The notes: generated from the letters alone by a model not told the origin. DNA of 64,000 bases from Erwinia sp. ErVv1 (GCF_900068895.1 NZ_CDPK01000003.1:319472-383471); one strand, 5' to 3'; counted from the first letter of the stretch, positions 1-9,742 are shown. Program-made: numbers and translations.

Positions 1-1
1 G

Positions 2-898
2 GATGAAGATAAGGCGAGTGCGCCTAAGGTCACGCTGCTGGTGGGACATGACTCCAACATCGCGTCTTTGCTGACCGCCCTGGATTTCAAACCCTATACG
101 CTGCCCGGTCAAAATGAGCGCACGCCGATTGGTGGGATGATTCAGTTCCAGCGCTGGCATGATAAGAAAAACAATCAGGAACTGGTGAAGGTGGAATACG
201 TTTACCAGACCAGCGATCAGTTGCGTAATGCAACCCCGCTCTCGCTGGATACGCCACCCCAGCGCGTGACGTTGCAGATGAACGGCTGTACGACGGATGC
301 TAACGGCTTCTGTCCATGGGATCAGTTTACTCAGGTCCTGAATAAAGCCATTCAGGGAACGCCAATGGCAGCCAGCGCCGCCCAGTCGGCCGCCACTCCC
401 GCCACCCCAGCAGACAAAGCAGAAGCGGATAAGGCCGCAGCAAATAAAGCGGCTGGCGAAAAAGCAGCTAAAGAGGGTGCAGCAGGTGACAAGGCTGGTA
501 AGGACAACGTGACGTCTGACCGCGCCGCCGCCGATAAAGCGGCTGAGGATAAGCGCGCCGCAGATAAGATTGATAAGGCGAAGGCCAACGAGAAAGCAAA
601 AGCCGATCAGAAGGTTAAGGCTGACGACAAAGCCAGTGCCGATCAGAAAGCCAAGGCTGACGAGAAAGCCAGTGCCGATCAGAAAGCCAAGGCTGATGAT
701 AAAGCCAGTGCCGATCAGAAAGCCAAGGCTGACGACAAAGCCAGTGCCGATCAGAAAGCCAAGGCTGATGATAAAGCCAGTGCCGATCAGAAAGCCAAAA
801 CTGATGACAAAGCTAAGGCGGATGATAAAAATAACGCGGCACCATCAGATGCCGTTACGCCAGCGCAGCCAGTGCCACAGACTGATAAAGCGTCCTGA
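2..898 (+). CDS. agp: Glucose-1-phosphatase, 3' part, with repetitive C-terminal tail
   Basis: Periplasmic histidine acid phosphatase that releases phosphate from glucose-1-phosphate. The reading frame is open from the window edge, so the 5' end (signal peptide and the RHG catalytic motif) lies outside. The visible part carries the second catalytic HD motif (GHDSN at 44-58), the NERTPIGG stretch and two cysteines near the end of the catalytic domain, all as in E. coli Agp. That domain would normally stop near position 350. Here the frame continues for about 180 more residues rich in Ala, Lys and Asp, including five perfect-length 12-residue repeats (617-796). The tail is likely disordered and highly charged, and is not part of the phosphatase fold. 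The gene is followed by an intrinsic terminator. The phosphatase call is firm; the role of the tail is unknown. Confidence 0.9.
   Translation, partial: DEDKASAPKVTLLVGHDSNIASLLTALDFKPYTLPGQNERTPIGGMIQFQRWHDKKNNQELVKVEYVYQTSDQLRNATPLSLDTPPQRVTLQMNGCTTDANGFCPWDQFTQVLNKAIQGTPMAASAAQSAATPATPADKAEADKAAANKAAGEKAAKEGAAGDKAGKDNVTSDRAAADKAAEDKRAADKIDKAKANEKAKADQKVKADDKASADQKAKADEKASADQKAKADDKASADQKAKADDKASADQKAKADDKASADQKAKTDDKAKADDKNNAAPSDAVTPAQPVPQTDKAS
617..796 (+). repeat. Five tandem 36-bp coding repeats in the agp tail
   Basis: Five consecutive 36-bp units encode the 12-residue motif [12 protein letters not shown] (one copy has E for the second D). Copies differ mainly by alternating GAC GAC and GAT GAT codons, so the array is slightly diverged rather than freshly expanded. 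Degenerate flanking copies extend the pattern on both sides. The unit length is a multiple of three, so copy-number change would keep the frame. Confidence 0.95.
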
Positions 899-915
899 TT
901 CACAGGTAATGGCGT

Positions 916-945
916 AAAAAAAAGGCCGACGATGTCGGCCTTTTC
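916..945 (+). terminator. Intrinsic terminator of agp
   Basis: A 7-bp GC-rich stem (GGCCGAC/GTCGGCC, loop GAT) at 924-940 is preceded by an A-run and followed by TTTT, 18 bases after the agp stop codon. Confidence 0.85.
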
Positions 946-1004
946 TCTGTCTGTCTGTCTGTCTGTCTGTCAGTCAGTCAGTCTGTCTGTCCGTCGTCTG
1001 TCAG
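945..1004. repeat. Tetranucleotide microsatellite (TCTG/TCAG)n
   Basis: A 4-base period runs for about 60 bp: six TCTG units, three TCAG units, then TCTG again with one imperfect unit. It lies between the converging agp and sad genes, outside any coding frame. It starts directly at the T-run of the agp terminator. Confidence 0.9.
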
Positions 1005-1042
1005 CGGGGCGGGATGCCTGTTCGACTCGCTGACATTAACGG

Positions 1043-2419
1043 TCAGTCAGCGCTGACGACAACCAGCTTCTGATTCACAAACTCTTTGATGCCCAGATCG
1101 GACAGTTCACGCCCAAAGCCAGAACGCTTCACGCCGCCAAAGGGAAGCTCAGCAGAGGTATCAGTAGCGGAGTTGATATACACCATGCCGGTTTCAATCT
1201 GCGAGGCCAGTTTCTTACCGCGTTCGATATCACGGGTAAATACTGCACCGCCCAGGCCATAGTGTGAGTCGTTCGCCAGCTTCACCACTTCCTCATCATT
1301 TTTTACGACATAAACCTGCGCCACCGGGCCAAAGAACTCTTCGAACCAGGCAGGATTGTCACGCGTAATGCCAGAGAGAATAGTTGGCTCGAAGAAACAG
1401 CCTTTGCCATCTACTGCCTTACCGCCCACGTGCAGTTTGGCCCCTTTTGCTACCGCTTCATTCACCTGTTTCACCAGGGTGTCGCGCGCAGAAGAAGAAG
1501 ACAGAGGGCCAAGCGTGGTGCTTTCGTCCAGCGGATCGCCGATTTTAACGTCACGGAATGCCTGAGTGAATTTTTCAAAGAAAGCGTCAGCCACCTTCTC
1601 CTGAACGATAAAGCGTTTCGCAGCAGTACATACCTGACCACAGTTATTCAGACGCGCACCGACACCCGCCTTAATTGCTTTATCAAGATCGCAGTCATCA
1701 AGCACCACAAAGACATCATTACCGCCCAGCTCAAGGGTGGTTTTCTTCAGGTATTTACCTGCCTGTTCGGCAACGGCACTGCCCGCACGTTCTGAACCGG
1801 TTAGCGCAGCACCCTGCACGCGGTCATCGGCAATCAGCTCTGCAACCTGATCGCTGCTGATAAACAGATTTGTCCAGACGCCTTTAGGCGCGCCGGCTTC
1901 GTTAACCAGCTGTTCAAACAGAGAAGCACAGTGAGGCACGTTTGAAGCATGCTTAAGCAGTACGGGGTTACCTGCGGCCAGGTTAGGGGCCAGCACGCGC
2001 ATCAGCTGATAAAACGGGAAGTTCCACGGTTCAACGGCCACCAGCACGCCAATCGGGTGATTTTCAACCCAGGCTTCGCCCAATTCACTGGGATAACGCA
2101 CCGGCGCAAGAAAGCGTTCAGCATTTTCAGCGTAATAGCGGGCAATCTGTGCGCACAGCTGCACTTCGCTGCGGCTCTGACCAATGAGTTTGCCCATCTC
2201 AACGCTTGCCGCTTTGGCCAGCTCTTCGACGCGGCCTTCAATCAGTTCTGCAAGCTTCTTCAGCACCTGAAGACGCGGCTGGATCGGGCCTTTCGACCAG
2301 CTGGAATGGTAGAGATCGTCGGCGGTAGATAATGCCTGCTCGACCTGATCGGCACTGTGGGCGGGCCAGGTTTTAATAAGTTCGTTACTGGTGGGATTAA
2401 TTGTCTGATAAGACGACAT
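1043..2419 (-). CDS. sad: NAD(P)-dependent succinate-semialdehyde dehydrogenase (Sad/YneI type)
   Basis: Cytosolic aldehyde dehydrogenase that oxidises succinate semialdehyde to succinate, the last step of GABA-type catabolism. The 458 residues cover the full family length (E. coli Sad is about 460). The Rossmann NAD-binding half contains the EPWNFP motif (130-135). The catalytic general base is Glu230 in LELGG and the nucleophile is Cys264 in GQVC. The C-terminal motif PFGGVKRSGFGRE is intact. The start ATG is preceded by AAGGAG (complement of 2425-2430). It stands alone and converges on agp. The aldehyde dehydrogenase family is certain; substrate specificity is inferred from closest resemblance to Sad rather than GabD. 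Confidence 0.85.
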   Translation of the reverse strand: MSSYQTINPTSNELIKTWPAHSADQVEQALSTADDLYHSSWSKGPIQPRLQVLKKLAELIEGRVEELAKAASVEMGKLIGQSRSEVQLCAQIARYYAENAERFLAPVRYPSELGEAWVENHPIGVLVAVEPWNFPFYQLMRVLAPNLAAGNPVLLKHASNVPHCASLFEQLVNEAGAPKGVWTNLFISSDQVAELIADDRVQGAALTGSERAGSAVAEQAGKYLKKTTLELGGNDVFVVLDDCDLDKAIKAGVGARLNNCGQVCTAAKRFIVQEKVADAFFEKFTQAFRDVKIGDPLDESTTLGPLSSSSARDTLVKQVNEAVAKGAKLHVGGKAVDGKGCFFEPTILSGITRDNPAWFEEFFGPVAQVYVVKNDEEVVKLANDSHYGLGGAVFTRDIERGKKLASQIETGMVYINSATDTSAELPFGGVKRSGFGRELSDLGIKEFVNQKLVVVSAD

Positions 2420-2550
2420 ATTGCGCTCCTTTACGAATAAGCTGCCTGGCTCTCAGGCCTGAAATGTGGATTAAGCGTAGTCGAAAGAACACTAATTTCA
2501 CAACGTTATCAGTTGACAAAAAAAGTCGGAATATTCCGCTTTAAGGCAGC

Positions 2551-2573
2551 AAAAAGGGCGGAAAAACCCGCCC
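2551..2573 (-). terminator. Intrinsic terminator of wrbA-yccJ
   Basis: On the minus strand a GGGCGG/CCGCCC stem (arms 2556-2561 and 2568-2573) is followed by TTTTT, 19 bases beyond the yccJ stop codon. Confidence 0.8.
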
Positions 2574-2591
2574 CGGGATGATTTAATGACG

Positions 2592-2822
2592 TTATACGTT
2601 TTTTCTTTCGACGGTTTTGTTGTCCCAGGTGAGGACGTCTTTATCGGTTTTTTCAAAGGCGCGAAGTAAAACATCATCGCTCCCCTGTTGCTCCCAAATC
2701 TCCTCGGCCAGCTTTTCGTCGTAGTTAGCCACTTCGAATATGGCTTCAGCAATCTCCGGAGAGGTTGCGCGCAGGCTTGCCCATTCTCCAACGTGATGTT
2801 CTTTAGATTGTTGCGTTGCCAT
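2592..2822 (-). CDS. yccJ: YccJ family small protein
   Basis: A 76-residue protein closely resembling E. coli YccJ, with the shared core [22 protein letters not shown] and the C-terminal VERKNV. Its function is unknown. It is acidic with no signal peptide or membrane segment, so probably cytosolic. It lies 22 bases downstream of wrbA and is transcribed with it, as in E. coli where the pair is stress and stationary-phase induced (RpoS); that regulation is family knowledge, not visible here. The start is supported by an AGGAG ribosome-binding site. An intrinsic terminator follows. Confidence 0.88.
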   Translation of the reverse strand: MATQQSKEHHVGEWASLRATSPEIAEAIFEVANYDEKLAEEIWEQQGSDDVLLRAFEKTDKDVLTWDNKTVERKNV

Positions 2823-2844
2823 GTTTACTCTCCTGTGAAGTGTG

Positions 2845-3444
2845 TTATCCGTTCAGCTTAACGGCCAGTCCAGCGACATATTCGCCCTGAAAACGCGCTA
2901 TATTCAGCTCGGTCTCGCTGGGCTGGCGGGAGCCGTCTCCGCCCGCAAGGGTGGTTGCGCCGTAGGGGGTACCACCACGCACCTGGGAAATATCAAAGAG
3001 TTCCTTCGCCGCATACCCAATTGGCACGATAACCATGCCGTGATGAGCGAGGGTAGTCCAGGTTGACGAAATAGTGTGTTCCTGTCCACCACCGGTACCT
3101 GTGGACGCAAAGACGCTGCCTAATTTGCCGTGCAGAGCACCCGACGCCCAAAGGCCGCCCGTTCTGTCAAGAAAGGTGCGCATCTGTCCCGTCATGTTAC
3201 CGAAGCGCGTCGGCGTACCGAAAAGAATGGCATCGTAATTTACAAGCTCATCGGGGGTGGCAATAGCAGCAGACTGCTGCGTTTTGCCGCCAGCCTGAGC
3301 AAAGTGTTCGTCATCCATCGTTTCAGGTACGCGACGTATCGTTACTTCGGCACCGCTGACGCGTTTTGCCCCTTCGGCAACCGCATTTGCCATGGTCTCA
3401 ATGTGTCCATACATCGAGTAGTAAAGCACCAGTATTTTGGCCAT
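2845..3444 (-). CDS. wrbA: NAD(P)H:quinone oxidoreductase WrbA
   Basis: Tetrameric FMN flavoprotein of the flavodoxin-like family that reduces quinones by two electrons, avoiding semiquinone radicals. The 199-residue chain starts [10 protein letters not shown] with the FMN phosphate-binding segment YSMYGHIE. It contains the family signature [18 protein letters not shown] and the aromatic FMN-contact GGLW. A longer in-frame start 30 bases upstream exists, but the ATG at 3444 has a very strong AAGGAGGGAG ribosome-binding site just before it and matches known WrbA N-termini. First gene of the wrbA-yccJ unit. Confidence 0.95.
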   Translation of the reverse strand: MAKILVLYYSMYGHIETMANAVAEGAKRVSGAEVTIRRVPETMDDEHFAQAGGKTQQSAAIATPDELVNYDAILFGTPTRFGNMTGQMRTFLDRTGGLWASGALHGKLGSVFASTGTGGGQEHTISSTWTTLAHHGMVIVPIGYAAKELFDISQVRGGTPYGATTLAGGDGSRQPSETELNIARFQGEYVAGLAVKLNG

Positions 3445-3886
3445 TGACTCCCTCCTTGATAAAATTAAAGGCATTTGCCGGGCGGCTTAAGCCGGGCCAG
3501 CCTGTTAAAGGACCGGAAAGCTTGTCAGCGTACTGACAACAAACTTCCTTTTTTATCTTCAGTGAATTGTCAGGGAATAAGTATAGAAGAGGATCACAGT
3601 TTTGCTGGGATTTGCCTGTTTCAGGCACCCGGCGAAGAGGTTTGTGTCATGACGGGGAACTAATACATTAGATTGTTTTATACTATTTGCTGGCGCTGAT
3701 TAATGATTACGTCGTAATTAATTTGTCTTAAATCTCACCGCTGAGTATAAATATTCGCCAACTTTACCCGGTAATCTATGCTTAATAACGTGGCGGCAGC
3801 AAATAAACGTCGTCGTCCCTGGGCAGCTTTCAGCCGGGTGAAATAATCAACGCAGTATGATGGCTTAACTATAGCGGAGGTAAGAG
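3445..3886. other. Intergenic region between divergent wrbA and ymdF
   Basis: About 440 bp without a credible gene. It must hold the promoters of wrbA (left) and ymdF (right). The right part is AT-rich, and the CTATAGC at 3870-3876, just before the ymdF ribosome-binding site, resembles an RpoS-type -10 element followed by a very short leader; this is only suggestive. No repeats or RNA genes were recognised. Confidence 0.5.
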
Positions 3887-4075
3887 ATGGCAGAGCATCG
3901 TGGTGGATCGGGAAATTTCGCTGAAGACCGTAAACGCGCATCAGAAGCAGGCCGTAAAGGGGGGAAAGCCAGCGGGGGTAACTTTAAGAATGACCCTAAA
4001 CGTGCCTCTGAAGCGGGCGAGAAGGGAGGCCGCAATAGTCACGGTAATCGGGCAAAAGCTGATGACGCGTCGTAA
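3887..4075 (+). CDS. ymdF: KGG-repeat stress protein YmdF
   Basis: A 62-residue, highly charged Gly/Lys/Arg-rich protein made of two KGG motifs (RKRASEAGRKGGK and PKRASEAGEKGGR), as in the stress-induced con-10/KGG family (Pfam KGG). Such proteins are predicted to be disordered and are general-stress or desiccation-associated in enterobacteria. The start has a GGAGGT ribosome-binding site. The position between wrbA and the rut operon is the same as in E. coli. Molecular function is unknown. Confidence 0.9.
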   Translation: MAEHRGGSGNFAEDRKRASEAGRKGGKASGGNFKNDPKRASEAGEKGGRNSHGNRAKADDAS

Positions 4076-4107
4076 TCGGCAATGATCCAGCGAGCAGACC
4101 CCGTCAG

Positions 4108-4129
4108 GCCGCCGGGTTTACCCGGCGGC
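4108..4129. terminator. Hairpin between ymdF and rutG ends
   Basis: A 10-bp perfect GC-rich stem (GCCGCCGGGT/ACCCGGCGGC, 2-base loop) lies between two converging genes. Neither side has a long T-run, so termination efficiency is uncertain; it may be bidirectional. Confidence 0.55.
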
Positions 4130-4137
4130 GATAACCT

Positions 4138-5466
4138 TTAGTGCTCCGGTTCGACCGCCGGGCTGTCAGGCAGTGCCGCCTTACGTTGATGATTTAATAT
4201 GGCATTAAGCAAAATAGCGCCAAAGGTCGCGGTACCGATACCGCCGAGGGTAAAGCTTCCAATCCGCAGTGAGAAGTCCCCCGCACCGGCCACCAGCGTG
4301 ACGGCAGCCATAATCAGGTTACCGTTCTGACCCAGATCGACGCCATTTTGTACCCAAATTCTTGCGCCTGCGACCGCAATAAGTCCGAAGACCACGATTG
4401 ACGCTCCTCCAATCACCGGGCCTGGGATAGTGTGGATCAGTGCGCCAAACTTGGGTGAAAACCCGAGCAAAATGGCAATCACTGCGGCAGCAACAAAGAC
4501 CAGCGTCGAATAGACCCGGGTAACAGCCATCACGCCGATATTCTCGGCATAAGTCGTGACTCCGCTGCCGCCGGATGCCCCTGAAATCAGGGTTGCCAGA
4601 CCGTCACCCACAAAGGCCCGCCCCATCCAGGGATCCATGTTTTTACCCGTCATCCCCGCCACCGCTTTAATATGCCCAAGATTTTCAGCCACCAGAATCA
4701 CAGCCACCGGTGCTATCAAAAATATGGCATGGCTGTCGAAGGAGGGGGCGGTTGTGGTAGGCAAACCAAACCAGGGGGCATTATCGATCAGGGAGAAGTT
4801 CACCGGTTGCCCAAGCCCCAGTCCGTTGGTTAACAGCATATAAATCGCACAGGCAGCAATCAGACCGACCAGAATCAGCAGCCGCTGCACCATACCCCGG
4901 GTGAAAACGGCGACAGCGCCAATACAAACCAGCGTGATCACCGCCATCCAGCTGTCAAACTGGGAGGCAGACACGCTGCGAATCGCAATGGGCGCCAGAT
5001 TCAACCCGATGGCCATCACTACCGCGCCGGTGACCACCGGCGGCATCATCTTCTCGATCCAGCGCGTACCCGTTTTCATCACCACCAGGCCAATCACGGT
5101 ATAAATCAGGCCGCAGGCCATAACGCCCCCCAGCGCCACGCTAAGGTGGGGGTTAATCCCCTGTCCCGTAAACCCGGTGACGGTAATGACCACCCCGACA
5201 AAAGCCGCGCTGGAACCCAGGTAGCTGGGGACGCGGCCTCCGGTGACCAGGAAGAACAGTAGCGTCCCCACGCCCGACATCAGCACGCAGAGATTGGGGT
5301 CAAGCCCCATTAATAGCGGCATCAGTACCGTCGCACCAAACATGGCGACCGCGTGTTGAAGTCCCATGATTATCGTCTGACCCAGCGGTAGCGTTTCATC
5401 CGGGGCTACAACCCCCTGCGCCGACGCGGAATGTTTCTGCCATTTTGGAAACCAGGAAGCTGCCAT
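4138..5466 (-). CDS. rutG: Pyrimidine permease RutG
   Basis: Inner-membrane NCS2-family (uracil/xanthine) permease that imports uracil and thymine for the Rut pathway. The 442 residues equal the E. coli length. Many hydrophobic segments are visible from about residue 30 onward, with the NCS2 signature region around AENLGHIKAVAGMTG. Last gene of the rut operon, 48 bases after rutF. The start is preceded by GGAG. Specific assignment to RutG rather than UraA rests on operon position plus overall similarity. Confidence 0.93.
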   Translation of the reverse strand: MAASWFPKWQKHSASAQGVVAPDETLPLGQTIIMGLQHAVAMFGATVLMPLLMGLDPNLCVLMSGVGTLLFFLVTGGRVPSYLGSSAAFVGVVITVTGFTGQGINPHLSVALGGVMACGLIYTVIGLVVMKTGTRWIEKMMPPVVTGAVVMAIGLNLAPIAIRSVSASQFDSWMAVITLVCIGAVAVFTRGMVQRLLILVGLIAACAIYMLLTNGLGLGQPVNFSLIDNAPWFGLPTTTAPSFDSHAIFLIAPVAVILVAENLGHIKAVAGMTGKNMDPWMGRAFVGDGLATLISGASGGSGVTTYAENIGVMAVTRVYSTLVFVAAAVIAILLGFSPKFGALIHTIPGPVIGGASIVVFGLIAVAGARIWVQNGVDLGQNGNLIMAAVTLVAGAGDFSLRIGSFTLGGIGTATFGAILLNAILNHQRKAALPDSPAVEPEH

Positions 5467-5514
5467 CGTTTTCTCCAGTAGAGTAAATAGTGCCGTGACC
5501 GCCGGGTGCAGGGA

Positions 5515-6039
5515 TCAGACGAGCTGTCGCCGTAAAGGGTGATAACGCCGATCGAAGTAGATCAGACCGTGCGTATCGTCATTTGAAATCAGCGCCTGAA
5601 CCTCGCAGATCAAAATGTCATGGGTGCTGACATTCACTACCTGAGAGACGCGACAGTCGAAAGAGGCGACGGCACCGGTGAGGATCGGCGAACCCGTTAT
5701 CAACGTGGTCCAGTCGGCGGCGATAAAGCGCTCCTCCATTGGCGTTTTGCCACCAAACAGGGTAGAGAGATCTTCATGATCGGAGGCCAGCGTATTGATG
5801 CAGAGCTGCTGATTTTTTCTAAAAATCTCATAGACCGAGGCGGAACGGTTCAGGCAGACCAACAGCGTTGGAGGCGTATCGGTCACGCTGCAGACCGCCG
5901 AGGCGGTAAAGCCCGCCCGGCCAGCCGGACCATCGGTGGTGATAATATTCACCGCAGCCCCAAGGCGGGACATGGCATTGCGGAAATCCTGTTTTTCAAC
6001 CCCGCTGATAGCGGCTGTTACGGGCGTAGCCAGAGTCAT
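5515..6039 (-). CDS. rutF: NADH:FMN reductase RutF
   Basis: Flavin reductase of the FMN-binding split-barrel family that supplies reduced FMN to the RutA monooxygenase. Family features include the N-terminal [19 protein letters not shown] and the conserved [22 protein letters not shown]. The ATG at 6039 was chosen over an in-frame ATG at 6057 because AAAGGAA sits about 7 bases upstream and the protein then starts MTLATPV, giving 174 residues. Sixth gene of the operon, between rutE and rutG. Confidence 0.92.
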   Translation of the reverse strand: MTLATPVTAAISGVEKQDFRNAMSRLGAAVNIITTDGPAGRAGFTASAVCSVTDTPPTLLVCLNRSASVYEIFRKNQQLCINTLASDHEDLSTLFGGKTPMEERFIAADWTTLITGSPILTGAVASFDCRVSQVVNVSTHDILICEVQALISNDDTHGLIYFDRRYHPLRRQLV

Positions 6040-6084
6040 ATTATTTCCTTTATTCACAGGGAGAGCGATGGTGATGTTCTGCTA

Positions 6085-6675
6085 TCACTCCAGGGTACAG
6101 GCGGTAGCGAAATCCAGCCGCGGCAGACGGGGATAAACACTGTCCGGGTCGCCGTAGCCGATGTTGATCAGCAGGTTACTTTTCCAGCCGCTCTCCGCGA
6201 AGAAGGCCGCATCCACCGCCTCGCGGTCAAAGCCGGACATCGGACCGGTATCCAGGCCGCTCGCTCTGCATGCCGCGATCAAATAGGCCGCCTGCATTGA
6301 GCTGTTGCGAAAGGCGGTCTCCACGGCAAGTTCAGGACTGCTGGTAAACCAGGCGCGGGCATCCGCATAAGGAAAAAGTTCCGGCAGCCGGTTATAGAAA
6401 AGCGGATCCCAGGCAACAATGGCCGTGACCGGTGCGGTCATGGTTTTTTCGAGGTTGCCGCTGGACAGCGCAGGCTTAAGGCGTGCTTTACCGGCCTCGC
6501 TGCGAATAAAGGAAAATCTCGCTGGGCCACAGTTAGCCGAGGTTGGCCCCATCTTAACCAGGTCGTAAATCGCCCGGATCTGCTCATCGCTGACGGGACG
6601 ATCCTGCCAGCCGTTACAGGTGCGGGCGGCGGTGAACAGCGTTTCTAATGCCGTCGTATTCAGTTTCTCTGCCAT
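6085..6675 (-). CDS. rutE: Malonic semialdehyde reductase RutE
   Basis: Nitroreductase-fold FMN enzyme that reduces toxic malonic semialdehyde to 3-hydroxypropionate at the end of the Rut pathway. The 196 residues match the family. Visible motifs are the N-terminal [12 protein letters not shown], the [13 protein letters not shown] segment and the [11 protein letters not shown] loop characteristic of RutE/HadB-type nitroreductases. It follows rutD by 11 bases on the same strand. Confidence 0.92.
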   Translation of the reverse strand: MAEKLNTTALETLFTAARTCNGWQDRPVSDEQIRAIYDLVKMGPTSANCGPARFSFIRSEAGKARLKPALSSGNLEKTMTAPVTAIVAWDPLFYNRLPELFPYADARAWFTSSPELAVETAFRNSSMQAAYLIAACRASGLDTGPMSGFDREAVDAAFFAESGWKSNLLINIGYGDPDSVYPRLPRLDFATACTLE

Positions 6676-6686
6676 CGTGGCTCCGG

Positions 6687-7484
6687 TTATGCGTTTACAT
6701 CGTGAGTCGGTCTTTCCTGCAGCCAGTTCAGCAGCAGCAGGTTGAATTCATCGCTGGCGGTAACGCTCATGGCATGACCTCCCCAGGGCATTTTGACGAC
6801 GCTTGCGTGGGGGAGCGCCTGCTCCAGCTTTTGCGAACAGGTCCAGGGCACCAGCAGATCGTCCTGTGAACAGATAAGCAGCACGGGTGGGGTAACAGAC
6901 TGCGCCTGCGTCGTGAAATCACAGGCCATCAGGGCGTGCAGGCGGCGCAGAAGATTATCGCGGCCCTGAAAATGCGCCACGTGCAGCGCATCCTCCGCCT
7001 CAATGCGCGTCTGGTTCTCCGACAGCCAGTCGGCAGGATAGAGGAACAGCGGCTGGGCCTGGACAAAGCTCTCCACACCTGCCCTGAGCAGCAGAGTCTG
7101 ACGGACGTCAAAGCAGCGGCGGGTATGGGCATCCAGCCGAAGCCAGCCGTTAACAATGACCAGTCCCTGCACCCGATCGGGAAAGTCGAGCGCCATCTGC
7201 ATACCGATTGCGCCGCCAAGCGCATGGCCGATAACCTCATAGCGTTCAACGCCTTTTTCAGCCAGGGCCTGCGCAAGTTCTGCCGCCATATCCTTTATGC
7301 TGTAGCCTTCTGGTAGCGTATCGGCACTGCGACCCGTGCCACGCTGGTCATACACAGCAACCTGATAGTCACGGGATAACGCAGCCATTTGCGGGCGCCA
7401 GAAGCTCCCTAATCCGCCGAGTCCGGCAGAGAGAACCAGCGTCCTGACCCCGGCATGCGCCGGCCCGGTCAGTTCAATATGCAT
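6687..7484 (-). CDS. rutD: Putative carbamate hydrolase RutD
   Basis: Alpha/beta-hydrolase thought to speed hydrolysis of the carbamate or aminoacrylate intermediate of uracil breakdown. The protein (265 residues) shows the oxyanion-hole region [12 protein letters not shown], the DQRGTGRS segment, and an elbow reading GHALGG in which the usual nucleophilic Ser is Ala. That Ala is also present in E. coli RutD, so it is a family trait and not a defect. The start overlaps the end of rutC by 11 bases, indicating translational coupling. Confidence 0.92.
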   Translation of the reverse strand: MHIELTGPAHAGVRTLVLSAGLGGLGSFWRPQMAALSRDYQVAVYDQRGTGRSADTLPEGYSIKDMAAELAQALAEKGVERYEVIGHALGGAIGMQMALDFPDRVQGLVIVNGWLRLDAHTRRCFDVRQTLLLRAGVESFVQAQPLFLYPADWLSENQTRIEAEDALHVAHFQGRDNLLRRLHALMACDFTTQAQSVTPPVLLICSQDDLLVPWTCSQKLEQALPHASVVKMPWGGHAMSVTASDEFNLLLLNWLQERPTHDVNA

Positions 7485-7878
7485 GCCTGTCTCCGCCTCC
7501 GATATGCGCTACGCTGGAAATTTCAATCAGCGCATCAGGCTTCACCAGCCCACACTGGATGCAGAACCGTGCCGGTTTCTCGCCGGGAAAGTAGTCGGCA
7601 TAAACCTGATTGACTGCCGCATAGTTGCTCCAGTCGGTAATAAAGATGGAGTTGAAGGTGACGTCATCCAGCGTCCCTCCGGCGGTTTCAATCACGCTTT
7701 TTATGCTCTCCAGAACGTGACGCGTCTGGGCAGCGGCATCGCCGACGTGCACCACGTTGTTATCTTTATCAAACGGCAATGTGCCGGAGACATAGACTAT
7801 GCCGTCGGCCAGCGTACCTGGCACAAAAGGGGCGATCGGATTGCCGCTACCCGGCGGGGGGATAATGGTTTTTGGCAT
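7474..7878 (-). CDS. rutC: 3-aminoacrylate deaminase RutC (Rid family)
   Basis: A 134-residue YjgF/YER057c/UK114 (Rid) family protein that removes 3-aminoacrylate formed in the Rut pathway. The family's conserved Arg is seen in KPARFCIQ near residue 105, the C-terminal acid in ALIEISSVA, and the [10 protein letters not shown] strand near the start. It overlaps rutD by 11 bases and follows rutB by 26 bases. Confidence 0.93.
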   Translation of the reverse strand: MPKTIIPPPGSGNPIAPFVPGTLADGIVYVSGTLPFDKDNNVVHVGDAAAQTRHVLESIKSVIETAGGTLDDVTFNSIFITDWSNYAAVNQVYADYFPGEKPARFCIQCGLVKPDALIEISSVAHIGGGDRHAY

Positions 7879-7904
7879 GTAAGGTGCTCCTTTATCGGGT
7901 GAAT

Positions 7905-8651
7905 TTACGCCGACGGTTCTAATGAAAGCGTTTCAGGCTGAAGCGCGGAGCAGAAAGCGTTGACATCTGATACCCAGCCAAAAAAAGTTTCTATATTGAA
8001 GAGCGCTGCCTGCTGGGCAAAGGCAGGCCCGGCCTGGTGAGTGGCGTCCGCCAGCACAATGCCGAAATACTCCAGAAAGAAGCCGTCGCGCAGCGTGGCT
8101 TCAACGCAGACATTGGTCGCTATCCCGGTAAAGACCAGATGGCGGATACCGCGGCTGCGTAACATGCTGTCGAGCGACGTATTGAAAAAGCCGCTGTAGC
8201 GGGACTTAGGCAGCACAATGTCATCCGGCTGGGGCTGGAGCTGATCGACCAGCGCATAATCCCAGCCGCCTTTGGCGAGCAGCTTACCTTCCAGTTCGGG
8301 ACGCGAACGCATCGTTTTAAGCGCGTTAGACTTGTGCCAGTTTGGCGAGCCGGGGCCACCTGCCTCCACGTAGCGGTCATCCCAGCCGTTTTGGAACCAG
8401 ATAATCTGGATACCCGCGTCACGGGCGGCTTTCACGGCGATATTGATGTTTTCTATTACCGGGCGCGTGCCGGAGACGTCAAAGCCAGCGAGGTCCAGAT
8501 AGCCACCTTCGGTGGCATAGGCATTTTGCATATCCACCACAATCAGCGCAGTCTGGCCGGGAGGGAAGGCGATGGACTCCGGGCGTGCCTTAAGGGTGAT
8601 GTTATCGAGGTTTGAGGCGGTCGCGCAGACGACCGTTTCTGAACTGTTCAT
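7905..8651 (-). CDS. rutB: Ureidoacrylate amidohydrolase RutB
   Basis: Isochorismatase-like cysteine hydrolase that splits ureidoacrylate (the RutA ring-opening product) into 3-aminoacrylate and carbamate. The catalytic triad is visible: Asp40 (VVDMQNAY), Lys149 (LPKSRYSGF) and Cys182 ([11 protein letters not shown]). The protein has 248 residues. Its start codon overlaps the rutA stop codon by one base (TAATG on the minus strand), so translation is coupled to rutA. Confidence 0.94.
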   Translation of the reverse strand: MNSSETVVCATASNLDNITLKARPESIAFPPGQTALIVVDMQNAYATEGGYLDLAGFDVSGTRPVIENINIAVKAARDAGIQIIWFQNGWDDRYVEAGGPGSPNWHKSNALKTMRSRPELEGKLLAKGGWDYALVDQLQPQPDDIVLPKSRYSGFFNTSLDSMLRSRGIRHLVFTGIATNVCVEATLRDGFFLEYFGIVLADATHQAGPAFAQQAALFNIETFFGWVSDVNAFCSALQPETLSLEPSA

Positions 8652-9742
8652 TATGCCACCTCCTGCGTAGCGTTAGGCAGGGCGTGACGACAGGTCATGA
8701 GCGGCTGGATACGCTGACCAAAGTTTTCAATTCCCTGAAGGAAGTCATCAAAGGTCAGCAGCACGCCCTGTGTGCCTTCAACCGCCGCCACTTCATCCAG
8801 CATACGGGCCACATGGGCATAAGAACCGACCAGCGTGCCCATATTGATGTTGACTGCCGAGGTGGGGTCGGCCATTTGGCGTACGTTGGTATCGCTGCCG
8901 GAACGCTTGTCCTGCTGACTTTGCGTCGTTAACCAGGCGAGCGCGTCCTCATCGGCACCGGCTTTATAGTGCTCCCATTTCGCGCGCGCGGCCTCGTCGG
9001 TTTCATCGGCAATGATCATAAACAGGACATAAGAACCGACATCCCGGCCTTCTTTATCCGCAGCAGATTTCATGCGTGCTGCGGTGGGGGCAAAGGCTGC
9101 GGGCGTATTGACGCCTTTACCAAAGCAGAAATTATAATCTGCATGCTTTGCCGAAAAAGCCATTCCGGCATCGCTCTGACCGGCGCAGATCACCTTCATG
9201 GGTTTTTGCGGCTGTGGGCTGAGTCGACAATCGTTCATGGTGAAAAACTCCCCCTTAAGGTCGGATTTACCGTTCCCCCAGAGATCGCGCAGTACCGACA
9301 CATACTCGGTCAGATAGTCATAGCGTTTTGAGAAGTATTCATCGCCGGGCCAGAGTCCCATCTGATCGTATTCCGGTTTTTGCCAGCCGGTTACCAGATT
9401 GACGCCAAAGCGGCCATTGGAAATGGAGTCGATTGTTGAAGCCATGCGTGCCACGATAGCGGGCGGCAGGGTTAGCGTGGCCGCAGTAGCGTAAATTTCG
9501 ATGCGCGAGGTCACGGCCGCCAGGCCAGCCATCAGGGTAAATGACTCAAGGTTATGGTCCCAAAACTCGGTTTTACCGCCAAAGCCGCGCAGCTTAATCA
9601 TCGACAGCGCGAAGTCAAAATGATAATGCTCCGCCTTAAGCACAATCTCTTTGTTCAGCTCAAAGGTGGGTTTGTACTGGGGGGCATGGGTGGAAATCAG
9701 CCAGCCGTTATTGCCGATAGGGATAAATACGCCAACTTTCAT
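8651..9742 (-). CDS. rutA: Pyrimidine monooxygenase RutA
   Basis: FMNH2-dependent flavoprotein of the bacterial luciferase-like superfamily that opens the uracil or thymine ring to start the Rut pathway. The mature frame begins [17 protein letters not shown], matching E. coli RutA, and has 363 residues. A longer in-frame start at 9835 was rejected because it would lie inside the sigma-54 promoter. The ATG at 9742 has ACGAGGT upstream. First gene of rutABCDEFG; the substrate-contact region includes [16 protein letters not shown] and [15 protein letters not shown]. Confidence 0.95.
   Translation of the reverse strand: MKVGVFIPIGNNGWLISTHAPQYKPTFELNKEIVLKAEHYHFDFALSMIKLRGFGGKTEFWDHNLESFTLMAGLAAVTSRIEIYATAATLTLPPAIVARMASTIDSISNGRFGVNLVTGWQKPEYDQMGLWPGDEYFSKRYDYLTEYVSVLRDLWGNGKSDLKGEFFTMNDCRLSPQPQKPMKVICAGQSDAGMAFSAKHADYNFCFGKGVNTPAAFAPTAARMKSAADKEGRDVGSYVLFMIIADETDEAARAKWEHYKAGADEDALAWLTTQSQQDKRSGSDTNVRQMADPTSAVNINMGTLVGSYAHVARMLDEVAAVEGTQGVLLTFDDFLQGIENFGQRIQPLMTCRHALPNATQEVA

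Noticed and set aside
617-796. Regular 36-bp repeats suggestive of a CRISPR array
   Set aside because: The repeats are directly adjacent with no spacers and encode a 12-residue motif in the agp frame.
570-917. Arg/Pro-rich open frame of 115 codons over the agp repeats
   Set aside because: It is the +1 shadow of the tandem repeat and ends just after agp; the repeat keeps all frames open. No independent start signal.
5620-6300. 226-codon frame opposite rutF/rutE
   Set aside because: Antisense to two clearly conserved genes; composition is that of a shadow frame in GC-rich coding DNA.
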